From Gnetum montanum (Eukaryota; Streptophyta; Gnetopsida; Gnetales; Gnetaceae), in contig MNCI01003899.1 of assembly GCA_015680685.1 (NCBI GenBank), positions 1 through 64,000 on the forward strand: 64,000 nt of DNA. The letters run 5' to 3'. Position numbers and translations under genes: made by a program. Below the pieces are notes generated by a model. The model searched no databases. It was not told the DNA's origin and was given only the letters and a program-made list of their open reading frames with translations. Below, piece by piece: positions 36,480-48,089 of the stretch (positions are counted from its first letter, which is position 1; every line of letters begins with the position of its first letter).

Positions 36480-37705
36480 TGTAACGATGAAAAATGTCAG
36501 TCGCTGGAAATATCAAACGAAAGTCTATGTATACAGTTCCAACCCCGGATTTGTGCAATGACCGTGTTGGAGAGAAAAATGAATCTGAGGTACCCTGAAC
36601 GGTCTTGTCGATCAGACAGGGACTTATTTAATCAGAAAAAGGTTTGGTAATAATTTCGATGGAAAAATGAAGATTCTTTATAAAGCGATGCAATGTTTTT
36701 AATCCCAAAAGAAATTGAAGATAATGCAAACGATTTAGATAAGATTTCCAAATCCTTCTAACTAGGATGCGAGAGATCAGATTTGGTAGATAATACGATC
36801 ATGAGATCAGGGATTTAATTTATAAAAAAATAATATAAAAAATAATATGTTTGATACAATGACTTCAGGTGTGCTTCGGTTTGGACGAAGCATATGCCAG
36901 TAACAAGAAAGTTATGCAAAGATGAAACAAGCGAGGATCGATCTACCTTGATCTAGCCAATCTGGGCGCAAGGAAATCAGACCCGTGGGAGAATATTCGG
37001 TAGCCGATTATTTCTGATGAAGAATTCTTGTCAATCACCTCCGACGTTCTCACGATCACTGATTCTCTTTTGCTCTCTTGTCAATCTTGAAAGAAAAATT
37101 TTTGCCCCCCTTTGATCTTCCTCAACTAGAGCATTTATAAGGTCAGGGTCAAGAAAAAAAATGCGGTTTAAGTGATGCATGTCCTGAACTCATAAAATGC
37201 CGTTGACTTAATGTGTTGTTGTTAAAGCTTATGATGCTATGCTGCGTAATGCGTCGTAAACTACCCTCATGTGAGCTTTGACAATAGACTGTCCTTTGAT
37301 TACATTGTAACATGCTAGAGAGGGTATTGTGGCATATGAACTACTGATGTCTGAATTGTACTTGTCATTACTTACGCTGCATTACACTAAATTACGCATC
37401 GTAGCATAATTCAATGTAAAATAACGAACCCGCAAAAGTTGAAGTGTTGTTGCCATGCTTCCTCTATTTCTATCGTTCTCAGGGTTTTTACTACGCTGCA
37501 CTGCATAAAGCAGCATAATGGGCCCCTTAACCAGGAAAGAAAACCCGCTGAAACGTGCATCATAGTGTAGACTGTTGCTTAGGCCTTGAGATTTTTATTG
37601 GGCTGTCGAAGTTTTGCATGTTTTCCATCCTTGATGTTGCGGTGGACTATCTTTGATATTACGCTGCACAATGCGATATTACGCTATGTAGCGTAATACA
37701 GCGTA
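36480..37705 (-). repeat. truncated 5' LTR of element C
   Basis: Matches 26005-27215 from TGTAACG onward with scattered substitutions and one small insertion near 36830. The match stops at GCGTAATACAGCGTA (about 37691-37705), so the U3 start seen at 27216-27455 is missing. Element E begins immediately. This is a broken end, not an insertion boundary. Confidence 0.75.
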
Positions 37706-38893
37706 GACCAAAGTTAACAACCGAGGTATCGGCTAAGGTAGACCAAATGTGGGATTCCTTAGACTCAAGAATAGAAATAGTCTTAAAAATTTTAGAAGAG
37801 TCTAAGGTAGAACAAAGTAGTGACAAAGGAAAAACCAAGCGGAGAAACTTAAGCCCTGCACATAACAAGGGTAAGGGGAAAATTCCTATTTTCGATCAAG
37901 TTGTAAATTCTAATTCAGACAATGATAGTGGTTGTGAGGTCTGCTACTATGACCATCCTAAGGGATGTTGTCCAATTATCTCACATCTGCAGGAGTCTAG
38001 GGTGTATGCATTAAATCCAAGACTTAATCAATGGCAAGCACCCCAAAGGTTACCTTATCGACAAGGTAACCCAAGGCAGTTCCACCAACCCTTGACATAT
38101 TACACAAGTGGAACGCCTCCATAGCCTATTGGACAACATCAGCAGTGGTAATACCCACAGTCATGGGGGATGCCACCGCCAACACATCAATACCCTTACC
38201 GGTAGCCTGATCCTTACGATTATTATGTGCAGCAGCCAGTTTCTCCAGGTGACTCTATGGGTCATACTACCCACCGACGCCACTACCAAGTTTAGGAGTA
38301 CTTCAGGAGAACTCCTTCTCCTCTAGGAGATATCTCACATTCAGTCCATCCTCTAACTCCACCCGCACCTCTTCCACTTGTAGTTCCCATACAACCTGTT
38401 CCAACAATGCAAGGGGAATTACCTACCCAACCGCAGCAACATAACATCGCGAGAGCTATAAATATTCAGCATGTAAATATTCAACTGGGTGCTAGTTCTA
38501 ACAACTGTACAAAGAAGAGACCCTTCTTCAAAACTAGGAGCCCAAACAAACTCTTGCAACAACAAGCGGTTGGGTACATGTATAGGCCTCTAACCACTCA
38601 CACTTCGGAGAACCCTTCAGTTCAACAGAGCGTAACACATATGGTTATGTTAACACATACTGTAACTGACTGGATCAAGGTAGGCCACCTTTCCAGGAAA
38701 CTAACTAACCCTGGGAGTCCCTTTATTTATCTGCAGATCGCTGAAAATGCACCACATCGGGCTCTTCTTGACTCAGGTTCCAGAGTCAACTTAATTTCGC
38801 AAAAGATGTATCACGCCTGGAACCTGCCATAACTTAAGAAGAGTAACATACAACTAGAGCTAGCAGACCAGTCCATCACCATTCCCTTAGGAT
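37706..38893 (+). pseudogene. Element E Gag C-terminus and protease
   Basis: Begins within the capsid-end block (MWDSLDSRIEIVLKILEESK) equal to B near 57500-57600. A zinc-knuckle-like CEVCYYDHPKGCC follows (about 37933-37971), then a Pro/Gln-rich linker with frameshifts. The protease follows (38640-38890) with TVTDWIKVGHLSRK and the intact site ALLDSGSRVNLI. A stop interrupts at 38830. The N gap follows directly. Confidence 0.8.
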
Positions 38894-39314
38894 NNNNNNN
38901 NNNNNNNNNNNNNNNNNNNNNNNNNNNNNNNNNNNNNNNNNNNNNNNNNNNNNNNNNNNNNNNNNNNNNNNNNNNNNNNNNNNNNNNNNNNNNNNNNNNN
39001 NNNNNNNNNNNNNNNNNNNNNNNNNNNNNNNNNNNNNNNNNNNNNNNNNNNNNNNNNNNNNNNNNNNNNNNNNNNNNNNNNNNNNNNNNNNNNNNNNNNN
39101 NNNNNNNNNNNNNNNNNNNNNNNNNNNNNNNNNNNNNNNNNNNNNNNNNNNNNNNNNNNNNNNNNNNNNNNNNNNNNNNNNNNNNNNNNNNNNNNNNNNN
39201 NNNNNNNNNNNNNNNNNNNNNNNNNNNNNNNNNNNNNNNNNNNNNNNNNNNNNNNNNNNNNNNNNNNNNNNNNNNNNNNNNNNNNNNNNNNNNNNNNNNN
39301 NNNNNNNNNNNNNN
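38894..39314. other. assembly gap (421 N)
   Basis: All bases are N. Comparison with element B suggests that up to about 3.5 kb of pol belongs here if E is otherwise complete. The 421 Ns may be an estimate, or E may carry an internal deletion. Confidence 0.95.
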
Positions 39315-41043
39315 TGTAAGTTCGTCACCCAATAAATGTTTAGGCCGATGGGATGAACTGTTTTTCATTAATTGCTAATGTTTGGTTTTTACCTTTAAGT
39401 TACAATGTTGATACTAAGGTATGTTTCTTTTGATATGGCAGGCAATGAGATCACTTCATCCATCCATCCACCAATTTCTATGGTTTCTCTTGGCTTGGAA
39501 ATGTACAGTCCCCTTCTAATAAGAACTTTAATGAACCAGTGACTGGGTATTTCTCAAACTAAGAAAGGACTCAAGGATTGCCAAGGGTGTGAATTTAAAG
39601 GAACTTGATGCTTTTGTGTTGGTCATTTTCTTGGGTGCTTGGATACTTTCTTCTTGAGTTTTCTTACCGTTCCGATGTTACCCAATTGTCGGAAGCTAAG
39701 ACAATAAAAATAAGAAGTCTGTGCATGGTGTGGTCCCCACGCATAAAAACAAAAAACAAAAAAAAAACCAAAGTGAGGATTCAAAGCACACCCCTTAGAC
39801 AGAATAACTTTGGGCTACAAGCACTAGTTATGGAACCAAAGTGTTCCCTCTAACTAAGGCCCTTCTCGCTTCCCGTTCTCTTCTTTGTTTTGTCGGAATG
39901 GTGGTGGCTCTTTGAAGATGCATCCTCGTTATCCAAGTGGATGGTTTAATCAAATGCATTGATGCGAAGTCACTGAAAGTGGTTGGTTTGAGCCCGGAGT
40001 TGGAATGAGATTTGCCAAGTCACATTAACCATAACACACACAAGGGGCTGTACACCACCTTGTCCTTGGGATTCCATTCCATCCTCTTCTTTCCATTGTT
40101 CGCCTCACTACCGGTGTATCATTAGTGTCTATATTTTGGTTGATGCATTGTTTTCTTTTTGGTAAATTCTTGTGGTTAAGACTTTAACTCTTATTCCAAA
40201 AGACATTCCCAGAGCCTACAGACTCTTTGAATGTGGGTTTGTCAGGGCATTAATGGCATGAGCCTGCTTTGGGGAGGACCCACTGACATTCCTATTTGGA
40301 GCATTAGTTAACTTCTTTTCCTTAAAATTTTGCGATTAACTATTATTTTGTTCATTCCCATCTTGACATCCCTTTAACTGATGTTTTCAGTTGTCCCCTT
40401 TTACCTATCTTTCTTACTCCTTTTCTTTCTCCATTCTAACGCTACCGGAGGTTCGCGATTAGTCATGGGGGTTCGCGATTAGCCCCGATTTTTTTTGTTT
40501 CTCTTCCTAACCCCTACACCTTTGGTAGTCATCAGTAGCATATTCCCAGGTCCATATCAGCCATACCACAACCTAGCCAATGGAATTACACCGAAGCAAG
40601 GTATTAATTACATGATGATTCAATTACCCTTGCTAATATAGGATTGTGTTGTGTGTGCAGATGGCAATCATACAACAATGGAATGGATCTGGAGCAAAAA
40701 CTTGGAATGGAGCAGCGTTGCAGCAGCTATGCAAGGATCAAGATTAATGGCACACTTACAGATGGACAAGGGAAGGTGCGATCTAGGCATTGGCAGCAGC
40801 AAGACTCTTCTCTCTTCTTCTCTTCTCTTCTCTCTCCTCTTTTCTCTCAGCTGCCAAATGTGGCCTAATGTCATTGTAATAAAGTGTTCACCCTTGTTAT
40901 CATGAACACCAGTTTTGTCAAGTCTTGTAATAATGATCTGTTCACATGTCATTCCATTACTTCCATTCCCCTCAATAATCCCATACCTACCCGATATCAT
41001 TGTAAGGAACTCGAGGACGAGTTTTCATTCAGTCATGGGGGTA
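39315..41043 (+). other. Element E 3' noncoding region and polypurine tract
   Basis: Aligned with 66-1828 and with the reverse complement of 51084-52860. Ends in TCATGGGGGTA (41033-41043). A CT-rich run (about 40809-40848) occupies the place of the CT run in the first copy. No coding region. Confidence 0.8.
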
Positions 41044-41971
41044 TGATGAGACACGATATGCACAAGCCGCGATATTGCATCCCCTGCGATATCGCGTACG
41101 CGATATCGCGGTCCGTCATCAAATCTATAAATAAGAGGCGACACTCCCCTCATTTGTAACAATAGGCTAGAAGTAGCGAAGCTCTGGTGGATTGATCATC
41201 CCAGAGATAGAATATTTTCCATGTGCCCACAGTAGGAGTCCCCCAAGTGAACGGTTCTTTATTCGAGTAGCTTTGTACTTGAACGCAAGTTGTGTACGGC
41301 AATAAAGACGAGCTTTGTGGATAAACCTTGCAGTGCATGGATAGGTTTATTTAATGTTATTTATTGCTTTCCTAGTAACACGGCATGAGTACGACTTGGT
41401 TACGAGCATTGACGAATGTGTACGGCTAGCCAAGGAATCGGCTACTAATCGCAATTAGATTCTCTCACCCTTATCTCCTAGAACGTGGGACAAGTATGAC
41501 TTGATTACGAGCATCTACGGATGTGTACGACTAGTCAAGGAATCGGCTACTTGTCACACTTAGGTTAGTTAGGTGCCTCAATACGACCGCTTCGAGCACG
41601 TGCGTTACGTGTGGTAATCCCAGTAACGATTAGCGTTTGGTAGCCACAGTTGCATAGTTCAGGGTGTGTACGGCAAGTGGGAACGGATGCTGATGCTAGG
41701 ACTTAGTGCTGTAGTTAGAGTTAGTTTTAGTCTCTCAACCCTTCACCCTTTAGCATAGGAGATAAACTGTAAAAGACCAAAAAAAATCATATACCTCGGA
41801 CTTACTTAACCATACACCGTGACAACAACAAGTAAGTTTGGGAAGACAATGATTAATTAACCCCAAGTGTTCCTTGCAGTGTTTAGGCATTTAGCCTGCG
41901 GAGTTCGACTAGATTGTGCATGCTACGCTCATTTCGTATGGTTGAGTGTAGGGGTACCTCGCCACTCATCA
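41044..41971 (+). repeat. 3' LTR of element E
   Basis: TGATGAGACACG to CTCATCA, 928 bp. The U3 has four GATAT modules (41044-41115), including CGCGATATCGCG. The TATA box is TATAAATAA at 41126-41134. A second internal repeat places two CGAGCAT...GTGTACG...CGGCTAC segments at about 41390-41450 and 41490-41550. The flank after it is CCTCT. Confidence 0.85.
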
Positions 41972-43300
41972 CCTCTCTTACTTGGAATACAATTGGCTTC
42001 TTTGATGTCTTCAATGACGTTTGATCTTCAATAGCATGCTTGAGGACTTTAAAACTATCCTTTAAGTCTAATGCCAAAACATTGTCATGGTATAAAGGCA
42101 AATCTAAAACATTAAATATACAAGAAATGGAATAATCATTGGTCAAATAAATATCATAAGCATTATTACTTATTTTGACTCTAATCTTGAATGAACCAAA
42201 TGTTCTTGACTTAAGCATGTAAAAATGCATATGCTTCTACCTTTTTTTGTGCTCACATGAATCCACAAAAAATTATCAATTTGGAATTTCAAGATTATTA
42301 ATTCCTTCATTGGTCTTGTTAGACCTTCTCAATTATTAAATTTTCTTAATTCATCAACCATTTTGTGTGAGAAACCATAATTTACAAAAAATGGACTCTT
42401 CACAATACTAGTTTGGATAGTATTATTATAGGAAAACTCAACATAAGCTTACATATTCTTCCATCTTGAGGTTGATCCTTACATAAGAATCTTAAAATAT
42501 TGAGTAATGATCTAATTACAAATTTAGTTTTTCCATTGGTTTAGAAATGATAGACTATAGAAAAAGGTAATTTTGTCCCTAATAATTTTCAAAGTAACCT
42601 CCAAAAATGACCTACAAATCACACATCTCTATTAATAACAATGTTTGATGGAATATAATGTAATTTAACCACGTTAGATTATTAGATGAGTAACATGAAA
42701 AGGATCATTTCTTCTCTTACATGAAATAAAATGAGCAATCTTTGTAAATCTATCCACTACAATAAAGGAATCATGATTAGATTTTTTTCTTAGAATGACA
42801 CTAATAAAGTTAAATGAGATAGTTTTCCAAGGAGTAGATGAGATTAGCAAAGGCATATAATGCCCATAAAAAATTTTGTTACTTTTAAATTATTAGAAAG
42901 CATAAAATTCATTAAAAAATTTAATTACATCTCTATACAAACCTAGCAAAAAATAATTCTTGCTTACCAACTCCAATATATTTACCATACGCATATATCT
43001 AGCCATATCGTCATTATGTTTTTCTTCTAAAATTCTTAGTTTGAAATCATATTTTGAAATACATTTTTTCATTTTTTTTAAGATAATGCACTATATTCTT
43101 GCATTTTTAAAACTCTTTCCAACAATGGAGAGTCTAATTTCTTTCATACATAAAAAATCAATATCATTTGGATACAAATTAGGAAAAGAGTCAAAACCAT
43201 TTATCTTAATATAAGAATGAGCAATATAAATTATACATAAAGCATCAACTACCACATTGAATTTGTTAATTTTATGTTTCAAAATAAAATAAAAATCTTG
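41972..43300 (-). pseudogene. Fragment F: chromovirus-like pol (RNase H end to integrase)
   Basis: On the minus strand from high to low coordinates. An RNase H tail reads HKINKFNVVVDAL (about 43282-43240). Part of the integrase core, with DSFIVVDRFTKIAHF (42856-42674), follows. The integrase C-terminal region comes last, reading ISNNAYDIYL and ISCIFNVLDLPLY (42230-41980). This is the order and wording of Ty3/gypsy chromovirus-type pol, different from A-E. Many stops and frameshifts. It is cut at 41971 by the LTR of element E. Confidence 0.65.
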
Positions 43301-44008
43301 GACTTGCTCTATCCATTTTTTAACAGCTCCCTAACCTAGGTTGATGCTATAAAGGTATTAGTAGAAAAATAAAGTGAAACTTAATAAAAACTGAAGGATG
43401 CCAAGAAAATTTAGAGGCAAAATAATAGCCATCCATAGGCCAAACACAAAGCGGTACACAAATTCACAAATTAAATTAAATACAAATTACAAAGCTAATA
43501 TCCCCTTGCATATTAAACCTAACTTACTCACTAAGCAAATAAATCATAGCTTTGAATACCCAAGCCAAGAATGCGCAATAGCTAAATGTTAACATTAGAA
43601 TGGAAGGAATAATATGATGTACCAAAATAAAATAGGGCATTGTGTCAAAAATTATGAAGGCCACAATGTATTCCATGTCTCATGTTGGGTGGCTAGTGTT
43701 TATGTTAAAAGATTGTGTACCATGTTGGTTTATGTGATTTAGGTGGTTAGGAGTTTTTGTGTCAAAAATAAACCTTGTAAAATAATGTGCACATCCATAT
43801 GCATGCACATAAAAGAGTGGGTTAGTTATGTATTTATCCTCTTGATGTGTTAGCCTTTGGTGGGTTAGTTGTATTGAAGGTCTTGATGATAGGAGATAGT
43901 GAAGAGCTTATTCATGAGTGAACTAGTGGCCATTTCATTGTCCACTTTCTCATCTTATATAAATATGTGTTCTTGTGGTATTGATACCTTTTTCAAAAGG
44001 GAGACATC
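43301..44008. other. unassigned region, possible LTR remnant with TATA box
   Basis: No protein domain. Near 43950-43965 the sequence CTTATATAAATATG looks like a TATA box, followed within about 45 bases by the boundary of element D. This could be a cut LTR of another element. The last five bases (44004-44008, ACATC) would be the target site of D. Confidence 0.35.
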
Positions 44009-46062
44009 TGTAACAACTAAAAATGTCAATGGTTGAAACACTGAGAGGTTCACGAGCACACAGCCTAAACCCATGTTCATGTGAGGGTCTACTAGAGGCA
44101 GAGATGGGATGCCCTAAATGGTCTTGTCAATCAAATAGGGACTTACCATATATAACTAGGATGCAACGTGGTTAGCCATGATGTTTATGCAAAATGGTGC
44201 TAAGTGTTCAAGTGGTGTTCGTGGTGTTAATGATGTTGATGGGGTTGAGCGTAGTCAAGTTTTTTTTGGCAAAAAAGAGAGTGCCAATATGAGGGGATTG
44301 TCGCCCCAGCATAGTTTTAGGTGTGGCTATGAAATGAAATAATGAAAAATGCAAAGAGAAAGAGAGAGAAGAAACAAAACACCACCCCAAATGGGGTTGA
44401 GCATAGTTAACATCAAAAGTGGTTAGAAGGTATGTGATGTATAACAAGCGTAGTGGATAGCATAGTCATAGTCTCAAAAGTGTTTGGCCATGAAGATTAA
44501 TGTTTTACCGAGGTATCTATGTCTGCCAGGCTGGCTGCTGTGGTGTATCATGGGCTTCAGTGTTTTGGTGAACTACGGTGGGTTGCGATGGTTTGCAACT
44601 TTGCTAATATGCCTCTAGTTCTCTCCCAAGTGCTTCTTAGGTTTGCAAGTCTCTGGTTTGCTAATTTGTAAACTCTAAAATTTGCCAATGCTTCAAATTT
44701 GTCAACCCCAATTTTTTTGCCAACCCTAAAAACATTGAGGGTTTGGATATTTATAAGATTAGGTTTAGCATGAAATGCAAAGTGAATGTCATGTGGCAAA
44801 GGGGACGATTGGGACTATACTATCACCCAACTATGCTTTTCACTAAGGCTGGTGGTGTTGTGCTTTGCCAAACTCTACGAGACTATGAGATTGTAACTAC
44901 ACTGCCAACTACATGTGTGTGTGTTGAGGGGACCGCAAGGTACCTAAAAAATGAAATTTTGGATACTACGCTCTCTACTATCTTGCATGGTGTAGAGTGT
45001 AGTTACAATTTTGTGGACAAAAGGGGACACAGAAAAGATGCATTTTGCTAACTACACTTACTAGAGATGAGTTAGAGCTAAGTTGTGTGGTGTTGCTATG
45101 CTGTGGAGGTCATTGAAGCCTATTCTTGATGACTATGCTTGATTACGCTCTGGACTAGGGGAGAGTGTAGTCCCACACTTAGAAAAAATTTTGTAGGGAA
45201 AGTGGCTATGTGTTGACTCTACTCTCCATTGGAGGTTGACTACACTCTCGATTGGTGATGAGCGTAGTCCCAGCATTTATCAAAATTTGGGAAAACTGGC
45301 TTTCAGTTGACTATGCTTGAATACACTCTTGGCTAGGGGAGAGCATAGTCTCAACACTTAGAAAAATCTATGAAAACTAGGCCTTCATGCTGACTACGAT
45401 CTCCATGAGAGGCTGACTACACTTTGGGATAGTGGAGAGCATAGTTTGAACACTTAGAAATATTTGCAACTTTTGGCTTCGCGATGACACTTAAAAAATT
45501 GCAAAACTAGCCTTTGTGTTGACTATGCTTGACTACGCTCTAGGTTGGGGCAGAGTGTAGTCTCAACACTTATAAAAATCTATGAAAATTAGGCCTTCAT
45601 GCTAACCATGCTCTCTACGAGAGGTTGACTTTTCTCTGGGGTAGTGGAGAGCGTAGTCCCAGTAGTTAATAAAAATTTGCAACTTTTGGCTTTGTGATGA
45701 AACTTAGAAAAAATTGCAAAACTAGCCTTTGTGTTGACTACACTTGACTATGCTTTGGGCTAGTGGAGAGCATAGTCTTAACACTTAGAAAAATCTATGA
45801 AAACTAGGCTTTCATTCTAAGTACGCTCTCAACAAGAGGCTAACTATGCTTTGGGGAAATGGAGAGCATAGTCCCAATGCTTAGAAAAATTTGTAACTTC
45901 TATCTTTGTGATGATAGTTAGAAAAAATTGCAAAACTAGCCTTTGTGTTAACTACGCTCTCTACTAGAGGATGACTATGTGCTCAACTAGGGTCGATTGT
46001 AGTTTCAACACTTAGCCAAAGTTGTAGTTAAGATGTTGCAGTCCAAATTTGGTGATGTTTCA
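44009..46062 (-). repeat. 3' LTR of element D
   Basis: On + from TGTAACAAC (44009) to GTTTCA (46061-46062). On the minus strand it begins TGAAACATCACC just after AAAGAGGGGCC, the same junction as in element C. About 2.05 kb long, lengthened by a 215-bp tandem array in U3. The first 1.2 kb matches 62749-64000. Confidence 0.75.
45050..46020 (-). repeat. 211-215 bp tandem array in the U3 of element D
   Basis: The block around CTAGCCTTTGTGTT starts at 45296, 45507, 45722 and 45936, giving spacings of 211, 215 and 214. Each unit contains inverted modules GACTACGCTCT and AGAGCGTAGTC about 10-15 bases apart, followed by CCAACACTTAGAAAAA. Many CpG positions have decayed to TG or CA in single units. 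Confidence 0.8.
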
Positions 46063-47009
46063 TTGGCCCCTCTTTGTTGATGTTTAGAGGAGTGGTCTGA
46101 GAGACATTGATAAAGAATAGCAAAACACCACAGCAAGCTTGGTGCCAACATCGCTCTTCAATGCGAGATCAAATATTGTTGCACCATGCTCAAGAGTGCT
46201 ATGGTTAGTCGTATGCTACTTGGTAGGTGAAAAGTGAGAGAATGTGTAGGCGATGTGTTCGGGATAAAAGGGAGGAGATTGCGTGCAAGCAAGGATGTTG
46301 TGATGTAGGGATGTGCTAGGGATAAAAGGGAGGAGAGAGTCTAGATGTAGATTTAAGGCTAAGCTAGTTGTGAAATTTCTTTGCTATTGGCTTACTTGGG
46401 AATATGCTTTTTCCCCTTCACTCTTTTTTTTATAACTTTTTTGCTTTTTTGTTGCAGGGTGAACCTTCTTTGGGCTTTACACTTTCTTAAATGCTTTTTG
46501 TGAAGTGAAATGTTTTTCATCAAATGAGTTGCATATCACTAGTTTTTCTTTGCTCCATTATTGATGAAACAACATGATGTTGGTAGAATAGGTGTTTCCT
46601 CCCCAGGATGACTTATGTTACATTCGCCTAGGCTTTGACTAGTCAACAGAGGCCTCCCAAAAAATGACTTATGTTACGTTTGCCTTGGGAAGCTTGACAT
46701 TTGATGAGATGTGCAAAGAGGGTGCCATTTAGTCATAGCACATGAGCATCCAAGAGGTTTTGCAATATTGTCTATGTGAGGAATGAGAAAGTATTGAAAT
46801 GTGGGAGTGGATGTGGGTAGGCTATAACAAGATAGGATGGATGTGCACTCTTCAAAGGCTAAGTTAGTCCAATTGTGCACATCTTAGTGCTATGGTAACT
46901 TGTTGCTACAATGAGATGTGCCTTTGCATGATGACTTGGGGCTTCATCTTATAAAGAAAACTTAGAAAAGACAAGAAAATCACACAAGATGAAAAAAAAT
47001 GTTAACAAA
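46063..47009 (-). other. Element D 3' noncoding region
   Basis: Begins with the purine tract seen from the minus strand and shares about 150 bases with element C (27456-27600). No coding region found. Confidence 0.55.
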
Positions 47010-47345
47010 ATTGCAAGGGGAAAAGATGCTACAAGTGCTGCAAAAGTTGTGCTTGTTGTAGGTGCTCAAAAAACTAGTAAAATGTAAGGGTGGCAAGATT
47101 CTGCAAGTGCTCTAAAGGTTGCACTTGTTTTAGGAGCTTAAAAGAACAACAAAATTGTAGGGGGGGCNCTCCAAAGGTTGCACTCGTGGTAAGTGCTCAA
47201 AGGCTAGCAAAATGGCAGGGGCCAAAGATGCTACAAGTGCTCCAAAGGCTTTCTCCATGGTAGGTGCTCAAAGGCTAGCAAAATGGTAGGGGGCAAAGAT
47301 GCTACAAGTGCTCCAAAGGCTACACCAGTGACAAGTGCTCCATTT
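47010..47345 (-). repeat. 71-72 bp tandem repeat array in element D
   Basis: Units are marked by GTGCTCAAAGGCTAGC at 47062, 47134 (changed), 47193, 47264 and 47335 (changed), with spacings of 72, 59, 71 and 71. The short spacing coincides with an ambiguous base N at 47168, suggesting a base-calling or assembly problem there. Element C has no equivalent. Confidence 0.8.
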
Positions 47346-47449
47346 TGAAGCTATAGCATGCCCACCCATATGGTGTAGAAGGGGGGCCAAGGGTGATGCT
47401 CACTTGCTCACTTGTAGGAGGATGGAAGGAATAATTAGTGGTTAACCAC

Positions 47450-47965
47450 AAACCTAGTTTAAGGTCTTGGTAGACCATGTCCTTGCTAGTTTAAGGCCCT
47501 AGTAGATCATGAACCTAGTTTAAGGTCTTGGCAAACCATGCTATGCTAGTTTATAGTCCTAGCAGATGCATTGTATTAGTTTAATGTTGTGACCCAAGGA
47601 TGAATGTTGTGCTAGTTTAATGTCATAGTGAACAAGTTGTGCTATGCTAGTTTAACGTCATAGCGGATGCATGCTGTGTTAGTTTAACGTCATAGTGGAT
47701 GTATGCTATGCTAGTTTATGTTCATGGAGAATCTCTGTGCTAGTTTAACATCATGACGGATGAATGCTATGCTAGTTTAACATCATAGCAGATGAATGCT
47801 ATGCCAGTTTAACATCATAGCAAATGAACTGTGGTAGTTTAGCATTGTGGTGAATGAGCTATGTGTGTGTGCCAGTTTAATGTCATAGTAGACGAACTGT
47901 GCCAGTTTAGCATCATGGCAGATGGCTATGCTAGTTTTAGCATCGTAGCAGATGAGTGCTTACCT
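47450..47965 (-). repeat. Hairpin repeat array 2 of element D
   Basis: About 14 units on + read GCTAGTTTAACGTCATAGCG and variants, spaced roughly 30-40 bases. Homologous to 28685-28995 in element C. It lies only about 130 bases from array 1, because the pol region that separates the arrays in C is absent. Confidence 0.85.
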
Positions 47966-48089
47966 TGCTTCGATGATGTGTGGTGCTACATGCTAAATGT
48001 AGTACAGCTTCAAGTATGGCCTATGATGATTTTATTACATTTGCTATGAGTATGTGAGTCTGGGTCATTACAAGGAATAACAAGTCTAT

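Larger units (their letters stand above)
26005..37705 (-). mobile_element. Element C: Tat/Ogre-like Ty3/gypsy retrotransposon, 5' LTR truncated
   Basis: Minus-strand order: partial 5' LTR (36480-37705), leader, gag-PR (36224-32513), hairpin array 1, an antisense coiled-coil ORF, RNase H-IN (30640-29021), hairpin array 2, 3' noncoding, purine tract, 3' LTR (26005-27455). No reverse transcriptase domain is visible between PR and RNase H. The upstream LTR lacks about 240 bases of its U3 start and abuts element E. The left flank is CATAA, with no matching copy at the right. Tat/Ogre affiliation rests on the gag zinc motif form, the gag-PR stop followed by a noncoding spacer, an archaeal-type RNase H reading GDSMLVINQIIG, and arrays near the pol end. 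Confidence 0.75.
37706..41971 (+). mobile_element. Element E: Athila-like retrotransposon fragment, left-truncated
   Basis: The only Athila-like copy on + that shows coding sequence. It contains the end of gag and the protease (37706-38893), an N gap, the 3' noncoding part (39315-41043) and the 3' LTR (41044-41971). In element B about 3.5 kb of pol separates the blocks that flank the gap here, so most of pol is absent or hidden. It is inserted at its right end in the chromovirus-like fragment F. Confidence 0.8.

Noticed and set aside
38811-39368. Long ORFs spanning the gap
   Set aside because: Their length is an artefact of reading N as open codons.
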